Source: Streptomyces sp. NBC_00162
Lineage (GTDB): Bacteria > Actinomycetota > Actinomycetes > Streptomycetales > Streptomycetaceae
DNA length: 64,000 nucleotides
Assembly (NCBI RefSeq): GCF_024611995.1
Contig: NZ_CP102509.1
Span: 2,232,001 to 2,296,000 of the forward strand
Reading direction: 5' to 3'
The position numbers and the translations under genes were made by a program. Shown piece by piece: positions 32,366-40,559 of the stretch (the stretch's first letter is position 1; each line of letters opens with the position of its first letter). The notes beneath the pieces are model-generated. The model did no database searches. It saw nothing but the letters and a program-made list of their open reading frames with translations, and was not told where the DNA came from.

Positions 32366-34182
32366 CGTCTTCCTCCGTCGGCTCCTTCCGGCCGCAGCAG
32401 GTCCTCGCCGAACAGCACGTCCTCGGCCCGGGCCAGCGCCCACACGTCGGGGGTCAGCACCTCGTAGTCGCCGCGCACCACGCCGTCGAGGAAGAGCTTG
32501 CGCATCAGGGTGCGCTGGACCTTTCCGCTGCTGGTGCGGCGTACGGCGCCGGGGCGCACCAGCAGGATGTTGCCGGCCGGGATCTCGAACTCCTTGCCGA
32601 TGAGGGCCTGGATCTTCTGCGCGACGGTGCGCAGTTCCTCGCTGCCGGCTCCGCGCACCTCCTGGACGAGGACGAGGTGTTCCCGCCCGGCGTCCACGGA
32701 GAACGCGGCGCCCACGCCGAAGGTCAGGGCGGGGCTGACGGTCCGCGCCGCCCATTCGATGTCCTGCGGGTACACGTTGCGGCCGTTGATGATGACGACT
32801 TCCTTCAGCCGCCCGGTGACGAACAGTTCACCGTCCTCGAGCATGCCCAGGTCGCCGGTGCGCAGGAAGCCGCTCTCCTCGTCGTTGAGGCTGGCGCGGA
32901 AGGTGCGTACCGTCTCGGTGGGCCGCTGCCAGTAGCCGCGGGCCACGCTGTAGCCGCGCAGCCAGATCTCGCCGACCGCGCCGGCCGGGAGCTCGTGGTG
33001 GGTCAGCGGGTCGACGATGCGCACCTCGATGTCGACGGGGGCGCCGCAGCCGATCAGGGTCCGGACGCGCTCGGTGCCGGTGGCCGAGGGCCCGGCGCCG
33101 ATCACCCGGTCACGCTCCAGGGCGGTCTGGTTGAACTCCTTGCGGACGTGCGGGGTGCCGGGGACGCCGCCGGAGACGACCAGGGTGGCCTCGGCCAGTC
33201 CGTAGCAGGGGCGCAGGGCCTCGGGGCGGAACCCGGCCGGGGCGAAGCGTTCGGCGAACTCGTCCAGGCTCTCGGGGCGTACCGGTTCGGCGCCGTTGAG
33301 GGCCAGGCGCCAGCGGGACAGGTCCAGGGCGGCGATCTGCTCGTCCTTGATCCGCCGCACGCACAGGTCGTAGCAGAAGTTGGGGCCGCCGCCCACGGTG
33401 ACGCCGTACTCGTCGATGGCCTGGAGCCAGCGCAGCGGGCGCTTGACGAAGGACAGCGGGGTGACCTGGACGCTGTGGCTGCCGAGCCAGACGGGGTGCA
33501 GCAGGTGGGCGACCAGTCCCATGTCGTGGAAGTACGGCAGCCAGCTGCCGAAGACGTCCTCGCGGGTGGTGTGCAGCACCTTCTGCAGGGCGGCCTGGTT
33601 GGCGAGCAGGTTGCGGTGGGAGACGGTCACACCGCGCGGTTCGGAGACGGAGCCGGAGGTGTACTGGAGGAACACGAGGTCGTCGGGGCGTGCGGTGACG
33701 GGCTGCCAGGCGTCGGCGTCGCCGAAGCCGGGGACGTCGGTGACCACGCACTCGGCGTCGGGCCGGGAGTTGCGGGCCAGCCAGAGCGCGACCTCGGGCG
33801 CGGCGGCGGTCTCGGTGAGCACCACCTTGGCGCCGGTGTCCTTCAGGACGGCGGTGGTGCGGTTGAGCCGCTTGTCGCGGCCCGCTTCGCCCGGCATCGG
33901 TACGGGGACCGCGACGGCGCCGGCGTAGAGGCAGCCGGCGAAGGCCTTGAGGAACTCGACGGTGGAGGAGTAGACCAGCAGCACCGGCTGTCCGGTCGCG
34001 CCGTACTCCTGGAGGCCGGCCGCGATGCGTCTCGCCTCCCGGTCCAGCTCCCCGTACGTGAGGTGCCGGGCCTGCGCTCCGCCGGCCGTGTCGCGGAGGA
34101 AGACGTGCACGTCCTCGTCGGCGAGTTCTGCCGTCCGAACGCGGAGGAGTTCGGTGAAGGTGGCGAAGCGTGACTCTGACAT
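32359..34182 (-). CDS. Fatty acyl-AMP ligase (FAAL)
   Basis: The 607-residue protein has the FAAL layout: FTELLRVRTAEL start, LTYGELDREARRIAAGLQEY, ATP loop LQYTSGSVSEPRGV (172-185), GSWLPYFHDMGLVAHLLHP, RPCYGLAEATLVVSGG, a D-containing RTGDLG, and the lid motif RRTSSGKVQR with its lysine. FAALs activate free fatty acids as acyl-AMP and pass them to an ACP without CoA. The ATP loop differs from the consensus (SVSEPRG instead of STxxPKG) but keeps TSGS. ATG 34182 has GAGGGG at good spacing; ATG 34191 would start directly behind that site and is less likely. It is the first gene of the eight-gene minus operon, so its promoter lies at 34183-34347. Confidence 0.9.
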   Translation of the reverse strand: MSESRFATFTELLRVRTAELADEDVHVFLRDTAGGAQARHLTYGELDREARRIAAGLQEYGATGQPVLLVYSSTVEFLKAFAGCLYAGAVAVPVPMPGEAGRDKRLNRTTAVLKDTGAKVVLTETAAAPEVALWLARNSRPDAECVVTDVPGFGDADAWQPVTARPDDLVFLQYTSGSVSEPRGVTVSHRNLLANQAALQKVLHTTREDVFGSWLPYFHDMGLVAHLLHPVWLGSHSVQVTPLSFVKRPLRWLQAIDEYGVTVGGGPNFCYDLCVRRIKDEQIAALDLSRWRLALNGAEPVRPESLDEFAERFAPAGFRPEALRPCYGLAEATLVVSGGVPGTPHVRKEFNQTALERDRVIGAGPSATGTERVRTLIGCGAPVDIEVRIVDPLTHHELPAGAVGEIWLRGYSVARGYWQRPTETVRTFRASLNDEESGFLRTGDLGMLEDGELFVTGRLKEVVIINGRNVYPQDIEWAARTVSPALTFGVGAAFSVDAGREHLVLVQEVRGAGSEELRTVAQKIQALIGKEFEIPAGNILLVRPGAVRRTSSGKVQRTLMRKLFLDGVVRGDYEVLTPDVWALARAEDVLFGEDLLRPEGADGGRRW

Positions 34183-34347
34183 CCGCGGCATCCCCTCGCG
34201 TCTGCGGGCCCGTGGACTGTCGGACCTCGTTTACCGGCGATCATCCGCGCGGCCGCTTAAGTGAGGCTTGTGCGGACCACCGACGAGACGCCCCCTAGGG
34301 GGTGGCAGGGGTGCTCGGCGGCGGGTGGGCGGGGCCAACCTCGGTCC
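34183..34347. promoter_or_regulatory. Divergent promoter with perfect CCCCCTAGGGGG palindrome
   Basis: The 165-nt gap between the FAAL operon (minus) and the stand-alone acyltransferase (plus) contains the 12-bp perfect palindrome CCCCCTAGGGGG at 34291-34302, 46 nt before the plus-strand ATG. A related CGCCCCCTAG stretch appears at 15878-15887. It is a plausible operator for a cluster regulator that controls both directions. No confident -10/-35 hexamers were found. Confidence 0.4.
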
Positions 34348-35328
34348 ATGGACACTCACACCGACAGCGACACCACCGCCGGGACCGAGCCGCCGGCAGC
34401 GGCGATCGTCTTCCCCGGCATGCAACCGACGGCCTTCTCCGAGGTGGCCCGGTTCATGCTGGTCAATCCGTACGCGCGGGAGCTGCACGCGATCGCCGAC
34501 GACGTGCTGGGATTCTCGCTGGCCGACCGCTACCAGCAGGCCGACGGCGACTACTCGCTCTACGGGCAGATCTCCTTCGTGGTGAACTGCCTCGCGCTGG
34601 CGCGGTGGGCCACGGACCGGCTGGAGGTCGCGCCCGCGTACGCGACGGGGCCGAGCTTCGGCGCCCGGGCCGCCGCGGTCTACTCCGGCGTGCTCGACTT
34701 CCCCGATGCGGTACGGATGACCGCACGCCTCGCCGACACGATGGAGGACTACTTCGCGCGGGAACACCCCGCCCTGGTCACCCAGTCGATAGCCCGGGTA
34801 CCGCAGGAGAAGGTCGCGCTGCTGCGCCGGGAGCTCGAGGAGCGGGGTGAGTGGAGCGACGTGTCCTGCGTGGTCGACCACGACTTCACGATGCTCACGG
34901 TGCACGAGTCGGTGCTCGACTGGCTCCAGCGGCGGATCCGCTCGCTGGGCGGCATGTCGATGTACACGATGAAGCCGCCCATGCACTCGTACCTCTTCGG
35001 GGGGCTGCGCGACCGGGTGGACGCCGAGATCTTCGACGGGCTGACCTGGTCCGAGCCGCGGCTGCCGCTGGTCGCGGACCAGGACGGCCGGGTGGTGACC
35101 ACCGGCGAGGGCGTGCGCGGGATGCTGCTGGACGGCTTCGTCCGTACGGTGCGCTGGCCGGACGTGGTGTCCACGCTGGAGGGGGCCGGGGTCGGCCGGC
35201 TGTACGTGTCCGGGCAGGACGGGCTGTTCACCCGGGTCGCGTGCACCACGCGCGCCTTCGAGGTGGTGCCGGTGACGCCCCGCTCGGCGATGCGGCCGGT
35301 GCGGCGACGGCTGCCGGTCGCGGCCTGA
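34348..35328 (+). CDS. Stand-alone acyltransferase (FabD/VinK-like), unusual nucleophile motif
   Basis: The 326-residue protein aligns with malonyl-transferase-fold enzymes: AIVFPGMQP at the start, a nucleophile elbow ATGPSFGARAAAVYSG (GPSFG where GHSxGE is usual), VRMTARLADTMEDYF, VDHDFTMLTV, and MHSYLF with the second catalytic His. The elbow serine is kept but the preceding His is Pro and the following Glu is Ala. Discrete enzymes of this type (VinK in vicenistatin) move an aminoacyl or dipeptidyl starter from a free ACP to the synthase. The neighbouring adenylation enzymes and ACP fit that role. A loading role for the tetronate-like operon is also possible. ATG 34348 lacks a strong ribosome site. 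Confidence 0.75.
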   Translation: MDTHTDSDTTAGTEPPAAAIVFPGMQPTAFSEVARFMLVNPYARELHAIADDVLGFSLADRYQQADGDYSLYGQISFVVNCLALARWATDRLEVAPAYATGPSFGARAAAVYSGVLDFPDAVRMTARLADTMEDYFAREHPALVTQSIARVPQEKVALLRRELEERGEWSDVSCVVDHDFTMLTVHESVLDWLQRRIRSLGGMSMYTMKPPMHSYLFGGLRDRVDAEIFDGLTWSEPRLPLVADQDGRVVTTGEGVRGMLLDGFVRTVRWPDVVSTLEGAGVGRLYVSGQDGLFTRVACTTRAFEVVPVTPRSAMRPVRRRLPVAA

Positions 35329-35340
35329 GCGGCGGGCACG

Positions 35341-35377
35341 GGGAGGGGCCGGTACCCGCTGGGTACCGGCCCCTCCC
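35341..35377 (+). terminator. Perfect hairpin after the acyltransferase gene
   Basis: GGGAGGGGCCGGTACCC (35341-35357) pairs perfectly with GGGTACCGGCCCCTCCC (35361-35377) around a GCT loop, 12 nt after the stop codon. It probably served both convergent genes before the TnpB element inserted 14 nt further on. Confidence 0.85.
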
Positions 35378-35552
35378 TCATGTGCGGTTACTGAAGCGAT
35401 TCGCCGTTCATGGCGTCCCCCCACCCACTTGAGATGCGCATCGATGAGCACGTTGTGCCGGTATTGCGTAACGAAACCAATAGTGCGCGCCCAATAGGAC
35501 TCAATCGCTGTCTTTCCGAATTTTCGCCACGTTCGTCGCCACAATTGGAAGC

Positions 35553-36836
35553 GTGAGGGCAGACGCGGGGCGCAAGTATCGTGCGTACCCCACCCGAGAG
35601 CAGGAACAGGTCCTGACCAGGTGGGGGCATACGGCGCGTGCTCTGTGGAATGTGGCTCTGGAGCAGAGGGTGTATCTGTGGGAGCAGCGTCGGTACACGT
35701 TGCGGTCGGTCGAGCAGTGCACGTTCCTGACGGCGGCTCGTGCGGATCTTGACTGGATCGGTGACCTGCCCGCACAGTCCGGGCAGCAGATTCTGCGTCA
35801 GCTGGACCGGGCGTACGACAATTTCTGGAATGCCCACCTTCCGGCCCGGTTTCCGTCACGGAGGAAGCGCGGGCACCGGCTGTCGGTCCCGTTTCCCGGG
35901 CAGGCGGTCGAGGTCCGCAAGCTGAACCGCAAGTGGGCTGAGGTGCGTCTGCCGAAAGTCGGCTGGCTGCGGTTCCGCCTCTCCCGCGCGATCGGGGGCA
36001 CGATCCGCAACGCCACGGTGTCCCAGGACGGCAACGGCTGGCACATCTCCTTCGGTGTTCACACCGGCCGCAAGCCGGACGCGCCGAACGGAAAGCCCAC
36101 GTGCGGGGTGGACTTCGGTGTCGCAGCCTCCGCGTTCGTGTCCACCGAGTCCACACCTCGCCTCATGCCACCGACGCTCACCGCTAGCGAACGCAAGCGG
36201 CTCAAAGCACTTGAGCAACGCAAGGCCCGCCAAATCACCTACGCGAAGAAACACAATGGCGGGACGTACAGCCACCGCCTGCGCACCACCATCGCCCACA
36301 TCGCAAAGCTCACCACCCGGCGGGCCAACCGGCGCCGGGACTTCACGCACAAACTCACCACCGACCTCGCCAAAAGCCACGGCCTGATCGGTATCGAGGA
36401 CCTGCGCGTAAGGAACATGACGGCCTCAGCGAAGGGCACCACAGAGACACCCGGCAAGAACGTCCGGTCGAAGGCTGCCCTCAACCGGTCGGTCCTCGAC
36501 AACACCCCGGGCGAACGGCGGCGACAGCTCGACTACAAAACCCGCATGTACGGATCCGTACTCGTCGCCGTGCCGCCGTTCCACACCTCCCAGACCTGCG
36601 CGGCCTGCGGACTGGTCGATCCCGGATCTCGTAAGGGATGCGGCCGGCATTTCACCTGCACCCGCTGCGGGCACGAGGACGATGCCGACCACAACGCCTC
36701 GATGGAGATCGAGGCCCGAGCCCGCCGGACGGGCGGCTCGGACATCAACAGCACGCGCAGCATCCCCAGGGTGCGAGTCCCGGCCGCAGGCCGGAGGCGG
36801 ATGCGTGAAGCCCCGAAGCCCGCCCACGCGAGCTGA
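35553..36836 (+). CDS. tnpB: TnpB RNA-guided nuclease
   Basis: The 427-residue protein starts like other TnpB proteins (RKYRAYPTREQEQ, ALWNVALEQRVYLW) and has an intact split RuvC domain: GVDFGVAASAF (D187), GIEDLRVRNM (E282) and DDADHNAS (D379). A zinc finger is present with C349/C352 and C369/C372. TnpB uses an RNA derived from the element's right end to cut DNA next to a short target-adjacent motif, which helps IS200/605 elements persist. All catalytic residues are present, so it may be active. The GTG at 35553 follows GGAAG closely. Its base composition is somewhat lower in GC than the neighbouring genes, consistent with transfer. Confidence 0.9.
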   Translation: MRADAGRKYRAYPTREQEQVLTRWGHTARALWNVALEQRVYLWEQRRYTLRSVEQCTFLTAARADLDWIGDLPAQSGQQILRQLDRAYDNFWNAHLPARFPSRRKRGHRLSVPFPGQAVEVRKLNRKWAEVRLPKVGWLRFRLSRAIGGTIRNATVSQDGNGWHISFGVHTGRKPDAPNGKPTCGVDFGVAASAFVSTESTPRLMPPTLTASERKRLKALEQRKARQITYAKKHNGGTYSHRLRTTIAHIAKLTTRRANRRRDFTHKLTTDLAKSHGLIGIEDLRVRNMTASAKGTTETPGKNVRSKAALNRSVLDNTPGERRRQLDYKTRMYGSVLVAVPPFHTSQTCAACGLVDPGSRKGCGRHFTCTRCGHEDDADHNASMEIEARARRTGGSDINSTRSIPRVRVPAAGRRRMREAPKPAHAS

Positions 36837-36874
36837 AAGGAATCGCCCCCACTTTATGGGGCGAGGATCGTCAC
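36690..36874 (+). ncRNA. Predicted omega (re)RNA of the TnpB element
   Basis: TnpB guide RNAs span the 3' end of tnpB and the right end, with the guide read from flanking DNA. Here the region contains the stems CCGGCC-GCA-GGCCGG (36780-36794) and TCGCCCC/GGGGCGA (36843-36864). The guide would begin at 36875 and match the last codons of the quinoprotein gene. The 5' boundary is a guess. Confidence 0.45.
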
Positions 36875-38469
36875 TTGCCGTCCACTGTGAAGGCGTAGAA
36901 GGTGCCCTCGGTGAGGCTGCCGGTGGTGCCGCCGCCGTTGGCGAAGCGGGCGTAGCCGTTGCCCCAGTAGACGGTGCCGTCGACGACCGCGGGGCCGGCG
37001 TTGGACGAGTACGGCGCGGTGAAGTCCCAGAGGTAGGCGCCGGTCGCTGCGTCGAACGCGTACATGCGGCCGCTGGTGGAGCCGCCGAACACGACGCCGT
37101 TCGCGGTGGTCAGGGCGCCCCAGGCGAAGCCGTCGGTGCGGTCGGCGACCTGCCACAGGACGCGTCCGGTCTGCGGGTCGAGCGCCGCGAAGGAGCTGCG
37201 GGTCGTCGTCGTGCCGTCGGCCAGCTGGTAGGGCTGGCGGTTGAAGTTGGCCTCGGCGATGTAGATCCGCTTGTCGTCATTGGCCGTACCCCACTGGATG
37301 CCGCCGATGTGACCGCCGGGACCGGCCGCCGCGCTCCAGACCACGGCGCCGGTGTCCGCGTCCATCAGCCAGTACTCGCCGCTCTTCTCGCCCGCGCCGA
37401 TCACCTTGCGGGGGCAGCCGTCGGGCCCCTTGATGGTGAACAGGTGCGCGCCGTCGCCGAAGTCGTAGTCGTAACCCGGGTTCGGCGGGCAGTTGTTGGG
37501 CGGGAAGCCGGGGATGCAGCCGGTGTTCCAGGCGTCGAAGCGCTTGGCTCCGGTGTTCCACTTGACCCGGCCGGTCCGCATGTCGAGGGCCAGCACGGTG
37601 TCCACGTAGTTGTCCGGGGCGTAGCACTCGGCAGGGGTGTGGCCTGCGGTCTGGCAGTCGCTGACGGACTTCGGGACGGTGTAGTTGTTGCCGGTGGTGA
37701 AGTACACGGTGTGGGTCGCCGGGTCCAGGGCCGGGGTGCCCCAGACGGCCACGCCGCTGTAGCCGCCGGGCTGACCGCCGTTGTCGGGGGTCGTGTACTG
37801 GCGCCACAGCCGGTCGCCGGTGGCGGCGTCGAAGGCGTTCACGCTGCCGCGGAAGGTGCAGCAGGGGTAGGCCGGGTCGAGGGCGCCCTCGGATTCGCGG
37901 GAGGAGACGCCCTGGTAGATCACGCCCTCGTGCACGACGGGAGACTGGGTCAGTACCGCCTTGTACTGGGTGTCCACCTCCCGGCTCCACACCTTGTTGC
38001 CGGTGGCCGCGTCGACGGAGATCAGGACGGCCTTGTTCCAGTCCGCTATGTACACCTTGCCGCCGACGACGGCGGGGCTGGTCCGGGCGACCGAGGCCGC
38101 GTCACCGGTGTACTCGGACACCTTGCGCGACCAGATCGGGCGGCCGGTCTTCGCGTCCACCTTGTGCAGGTAGCCGCCCCAGTCGGGGAAGTACACGGCT
38201 CCGCCGACCACGGCCGGGGTGGCGGACACGTCGCCGTGGGTGGCGTACGTCCACTTGGCCTTCAGGCGGCCTACGTTGCCCTTGCCGATCGCCGTTTCCT
38301 GCGGGTTCGCCCGGCTGTTGCGGATGTCGTGACCGCCGGTCGGCCAGGCGGACGGGGGCAGGGCCGCGCTGGTGGCGGGAGCCGAGAACAGCGTGGCGGT
38401 CAGTGCGAGTACGGCGAGCAGCGCGAATCTGCGGACCGCTCCCTGGCGGGTCCGGGGTCTTGTGCGCAT
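36871..38469 (-). CDS. Secreted PQQ-type beta-propeller dehydrogenase
   Basis: The 532-residue protein has a clear signal peptide (RRFALLAVLALTATLFSAPATSA) and repeated propeller blades of the quinoprotein type (AxDxxTGxxxW, for example VDAKTGRPIWSRK, VDAATGNKVWSRE, LDPQTGRVLWQV). A vicinal CC pair occurs in AYPCCTFRG, a feature of PQQ alcohol dehydrogenases. It resembles polyvinyl-alcohol-type dehydrogenases and would oxidise an alcohol outside the membrane. No cytochrome c motif (CxxCH) is present, so an electron acceptor is missing. It lies between the macrolactam-type genes, and oxidation of the exported product is one possibility. ATG 38469 follows GAGGAAG. The stop codon now comes from the right end of the TnpB element, with the protein unchanged. 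Confidence 0.82.
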   Translation of the reverse strand: MRTRPRTRQGAVRRFALLAVLALTATLFSAPATSAALPPSAWPTGGHDIRNSRANPQETAIGKGNVGRLKAKWTYATHGDVSATPAVVGGAVYFPDWGGYLHKVDAKTGRPIWSRKVSEYTGDAASVARTSPAVVGGKVYIADWNKAVLISVDAATGNKVWSREVDTQYKAVLTQSPVVHEGVIYQGVSSRESEGALDPAYPCCTFRGSVNAFDAATGDRLWRQYTTPDNGGQPGGYSGVAVWGTPALDPATHTVYFTTGNNYTVPKSVSDCQTAGHTPAECYAPDNYVDTVLALDMRTGRVKWNTGAKRFDAWNTGCIPGFPPNNCPPNPGYDYDFGDGAHLFTIKGPDGCPRKVIGAGEKSGEYWLMDADTGAVVWSAAAGPGGHIGGIQWGTANDDKRIYIAEANFNRQPYQLADGTTTTRSSFAALDPQTGRVLWQVADRTDGFAWGALTTANGVVFGGSTSGRMYAFDAATGAYLWDFTAPYSSNAGPAVVDGTVYWGNGYARFANGGGTTGSLTEGTFYAFTVDGK

Positions 38470-38509
38470 GGGTCTTCCTCTTCCGTGCTGTGATGGGTTG
38501 GTTCGGGTA

Positions 38510-40120
38510 TCAGCCCGCGGTCACCGGTACACGGGTGCCGTGCAGGGCGGTGGCGCGCGCGGTGAGTTCCAGCCGGTCGGTCTTCTTGTTGGTGTTCAGC
38601 GGGAACTCGTCGAGCCGGTGGTAGTGGCGCGGGATCAGCTGGGCGGGCAGCAGCCCGGCCAGGTCGCGGTGGAACTCCTGCGGGGAGCGCTGCCCGCCGA
38701 GGTAGAAGGCGACGAGCTCGGTGCTGTTGGCCACGGGTACGCCGACCACCACCGCGTCGGTCACCGGGGTGCCGGCGCGCAGGGCGTGTTCCACCTCGGC
38801 CAGTTCGACCCGGTAGCCCTGCACCTGCACCTGGGAGTCGGTACGGCCCAGGTAGACCAGCTCGCCCCCGGCGAGCCGGCGTACCCGGTCGCCGGTGCGG
38901 TACCAGCGGACGCCGTCGCGCTCCAGGTACTTTCCGGCCCCGTCGGCCGGGTCCAGGTAGCCGGCCGACAACTGCGGGCCGGACAGCCATAGTTCGCCCT
39001 CCTCCCGGGCCGGAACGCCCTGCTCGTCCAGGAGCAGTTCCGCGTGGCCGTCGTGGAGCAGGCCGAGCGGTACCACCCCGTTGACTCCGAGCCGGGTGGA
39101 CTCCTGCGGTGACCAGGTGTGGCGGTGGGTGGTGATCGTCATCTCGGTCGGGCCGTAGACGTTGATCACGGCGGAGCGGGGGGCGGCCTGCTGCCAGGCG
39201 TCGGTGTCCTGGAACTGGAGCGCCTCGCCGCCGAAGTACGTCCAGCGCAGCGTGGGCATGCTGCCCGGCAGCAGGCGTCCGGTGCGGCGGGACAGCGAGA
39301 TGACGCTGGGTGCCGAGAACCAGACGGTGATGCCGTGCTCGGCGACGAAGGCGGGCAGGTCGCGGTAGGCGTGCGGGGAGACCGAGACCAGCGGCGCGCC
39401 CACCGCCCAGGCGCACCACAGGTCCGAGACCGCGGAGTCCCAGTTGAGGTTGGCGGCCTGGGAGAAGACGTCGGCGGCCGTGAAGTCGTACCAGGCGTCC
39501 ATGAGGGCGAAGTAGTGCGCCATGTTGCCGTGCGTGAGTCGTACGCCCTTGGGCCGGCCGGTGGAGCCGGAGGTGAACAGGACGTACGCCACGTCCTCGG
39601 GTCCGGCGGACCAGCTCGGCTCCGCCAGCGCGGTGTCCGGGCCGGCGAGGAGCGGCCGCAGTCCGCTGCCGGCGGTGAGCGCTTCGGCCTCGGCGGGGGT
39701 CAGGTGCGGTGCCAGCACCGGGAGGTTCCCTGGTTCCGCGGCGAGTTCCGCTGCGAGTTCCGTCGCGAGCAGGGCCGCGCCCTCCTCGTCCACGACGAGG
39801 GCGGAGACCTCCGCCGACGCGAGCATCGAGGCGATCTTGCCGGGCGGGAAGTCGGCCAGCACCGGCACCGCGGGGAGCCCGGCGTACAGGCTCGCCAGGA
39901 CGGCGACGTACGAGGTGAGGCTGCGGCCGGCCAGGATGCCGACGGCCTTCGGCGGCCCGCCGGGGGCGCTCAGCAGCGCGCCCGCCCAGGACAGCGCCAG
40001 TTCGTGGGCGGTCGTGTAGTCGACGGTCTCCTTCCCGACGCGCACGGCCACCCCGCGCGGTGAACGTTCCAGGCCGCGCAGGAAACGTGCGTGCAGCGCG
40101 GTCCGCGCCATTGGTTCCAT
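38510..40120 (-). CDS. Stand-alone amino acid adenylation enzyme
   Basis: The 536-residue protein has all the core adenylation motifs: [17 protein letters not shown] (181-197), [12 protein letters not shown] with the aspartate that usually binds the substrate amino group, [20 protein letters not shown], and the lid lysine in [12 protein letters not shown]. There is no condensation or carrier domain, so it loads a separate ACP, probably the one encoded divergently at 40218. In beta-amino-acid macrolactam pathways two such enzymes occur: one loads the beta-amino acid (VinN/IdnL1 type) and one adds a protecting alanine (VinM type). I cannot tell which this is. ATG 40120 follows GGAGGAGC. Confidence 0.87.
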   Translation of the reverse strand: MEPMARTALHARFLRGLERSPRGVAVRVGKETVDYTTAHELALSWAGALLSAPGGPPKAVGILAGRSLTSYVAVLASLYAGLPAVPVLADFPPGKIASMLASAEVSALVVDEEGAALLATELAAELAAEPGNLPVLAPHLTPAEAEALTAGSGLRPLLAGPDTALAEPSWSAGPEDVAYVLFTSGSTGRPKGVRLTHGNMAHYFALMDAWYDFTAADVFSQAANLNWDSAVSDLWCAWAVGAPLVSVSPHAYRDLPAFVAEHGITVWFSAPSVISLSRRTGRLLPGSMPTLRWTYFGGEALQFQDTDAWQQAAPRSAVINVYGPTEMTITTHRHTWSPQESTRLGVNGVVPLGLLHDGHAELLLDEQGVPAREEGELWLSGPQLSAGYLDPADGAGKYLERDGVRWYRTGDRVRRLAGGELVYLGRTDSQVQVQGYRVELAEVEHALRAGTPVTDAVVVGVPVANSTELVAFYLGGQRSPQEFHRDLAGLLPAQLIPRHYHRLDEFPLNTNKKTDRLELTARATALHGTRVPVTAG

Positions 40121-40181
40121 TTCTGCTCCTCCTCGCCGGGAATTATCGGTCAGCCAGTTCCCGGACCATTTCCGGGACGCA

Positions 40182-40217
40182 TTGACAGTCGTCATCGGAC
40201 GCCTCCATCATTCCCGT
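40182..40217 (+). promoter_or_regulatory. Candidate promoter for a leaderless ACP mRNA
   Basis: A perfect TTGACA (40182-40187) lies 18 bp before CATCAT (40206-40211), which is followed 6 bp later by the ATG at 40218. That is the spacing expected for transcription starting at the ATG itself. No Shine-Dalgarno sequence precedes the ATG. The -10 match is weak. Confidence 0.4.
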
Positions 40218-40487
40218 ATGCCAGAACTCACGAAGCACACCTGGGACGGCGCTTTCGAGGCCGTCGTACGTCCGTTCCTGCCCTATCTCTCACCCGACGA
40301 GAAACTGACCGGTGACGCCGAACTCCGTGACCTGGGGCTCGACTCCATGGGTACGGTCGAACTGCTCGCCGCTCTGGAAGGCGCTTATGACGTCCGATTC
40401 CTGGACGATGCGCTGAAGCTGGAGAATTTCGCGAGCCCGGATATTCTCTGGAACACCCTGATCACGCAGACGGAATCCGCCGCTTGA
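40218..40487 (+). CDS. Discrete acyl carrier protein (starter unit carrier)
   Basis: The 89-residue protein has a carrier motif [13 protein letters not shown] with serine 43 and a following acidic helix ([20 protein letters not shown]). It is close to D-alanyl-type and VinL-type discrete carriers that hold beta-aminoacyl starters. It is divergent from an adenylation gene and convergent with the PLP enzyme gene, in the middle of the starter-unit cassette. The start has no ribosome site, so leaderless translation is likely. TTG 40182 is an alternative start. Confidence 0.85.
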   Translation: MPELTKHTWDGAFEAVVRPFLPYLSPDEKLTGDAELRDLGLDSMGTVELLAALEGAYDVRFLDDALKLENFASPDILWNTLITQTESAA

Positions 40488-40504
40488 GAAAACCGGTCCA
40501 CTCG

Positions 40505-40545
40505 CGGCCCGGCGAGGATTTCATATCCGAGTCGGGCCGTTCGCT
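40505..40545. terminator. Hairpin between convergent ACP and PLP-enzyme genes
   Basis: CGGCCCG (40505-40511) pairs with CGGGCCG (40533-40539), with an inner GGAT/ATCC pairing. It is followed on the plus strand by TTCGCTTTTT, so it is a good terminator for the ACP gene. Confidence 0.65.
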
Positions 40546-40559
40546 TTTTCCGGAGCCGG

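Larger units (their letters stand above)
35392..36874 (+). mobile_element. IS200/IS605-superfamily element with tnpB only
   Basis: I place the ends by three facts. The left flank ends in TTAC (35388-35391), an IS608-type target. The right end carries the hairpin TCGCCCC (36843-36849)/GGGGCGA (36858-36864) and finishes GAGGATCGTCAC, like the tails of IS605-type elements that end in TCAA or TCAC. Joining 35391 to 36875 rebuilds a sensible empty site in which the neighbouring quinoprotein gene ends AAG TAA. There is no tnpA transposase, so the element would need one in trans. The left end shows a weak palindrome (CGCC-GTTCAT-GGCG). Confidence 0.75.

Noticed and set aside
36843..36864. Hairpin as an intrinsic terminator of the quinoprotein gene
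   Set aside because: It fits better as the right-end hairpin of the TnpB element, given the AAAGGAATC...GAGGATCGTCAC context. It may still act as a terminator secondarily.
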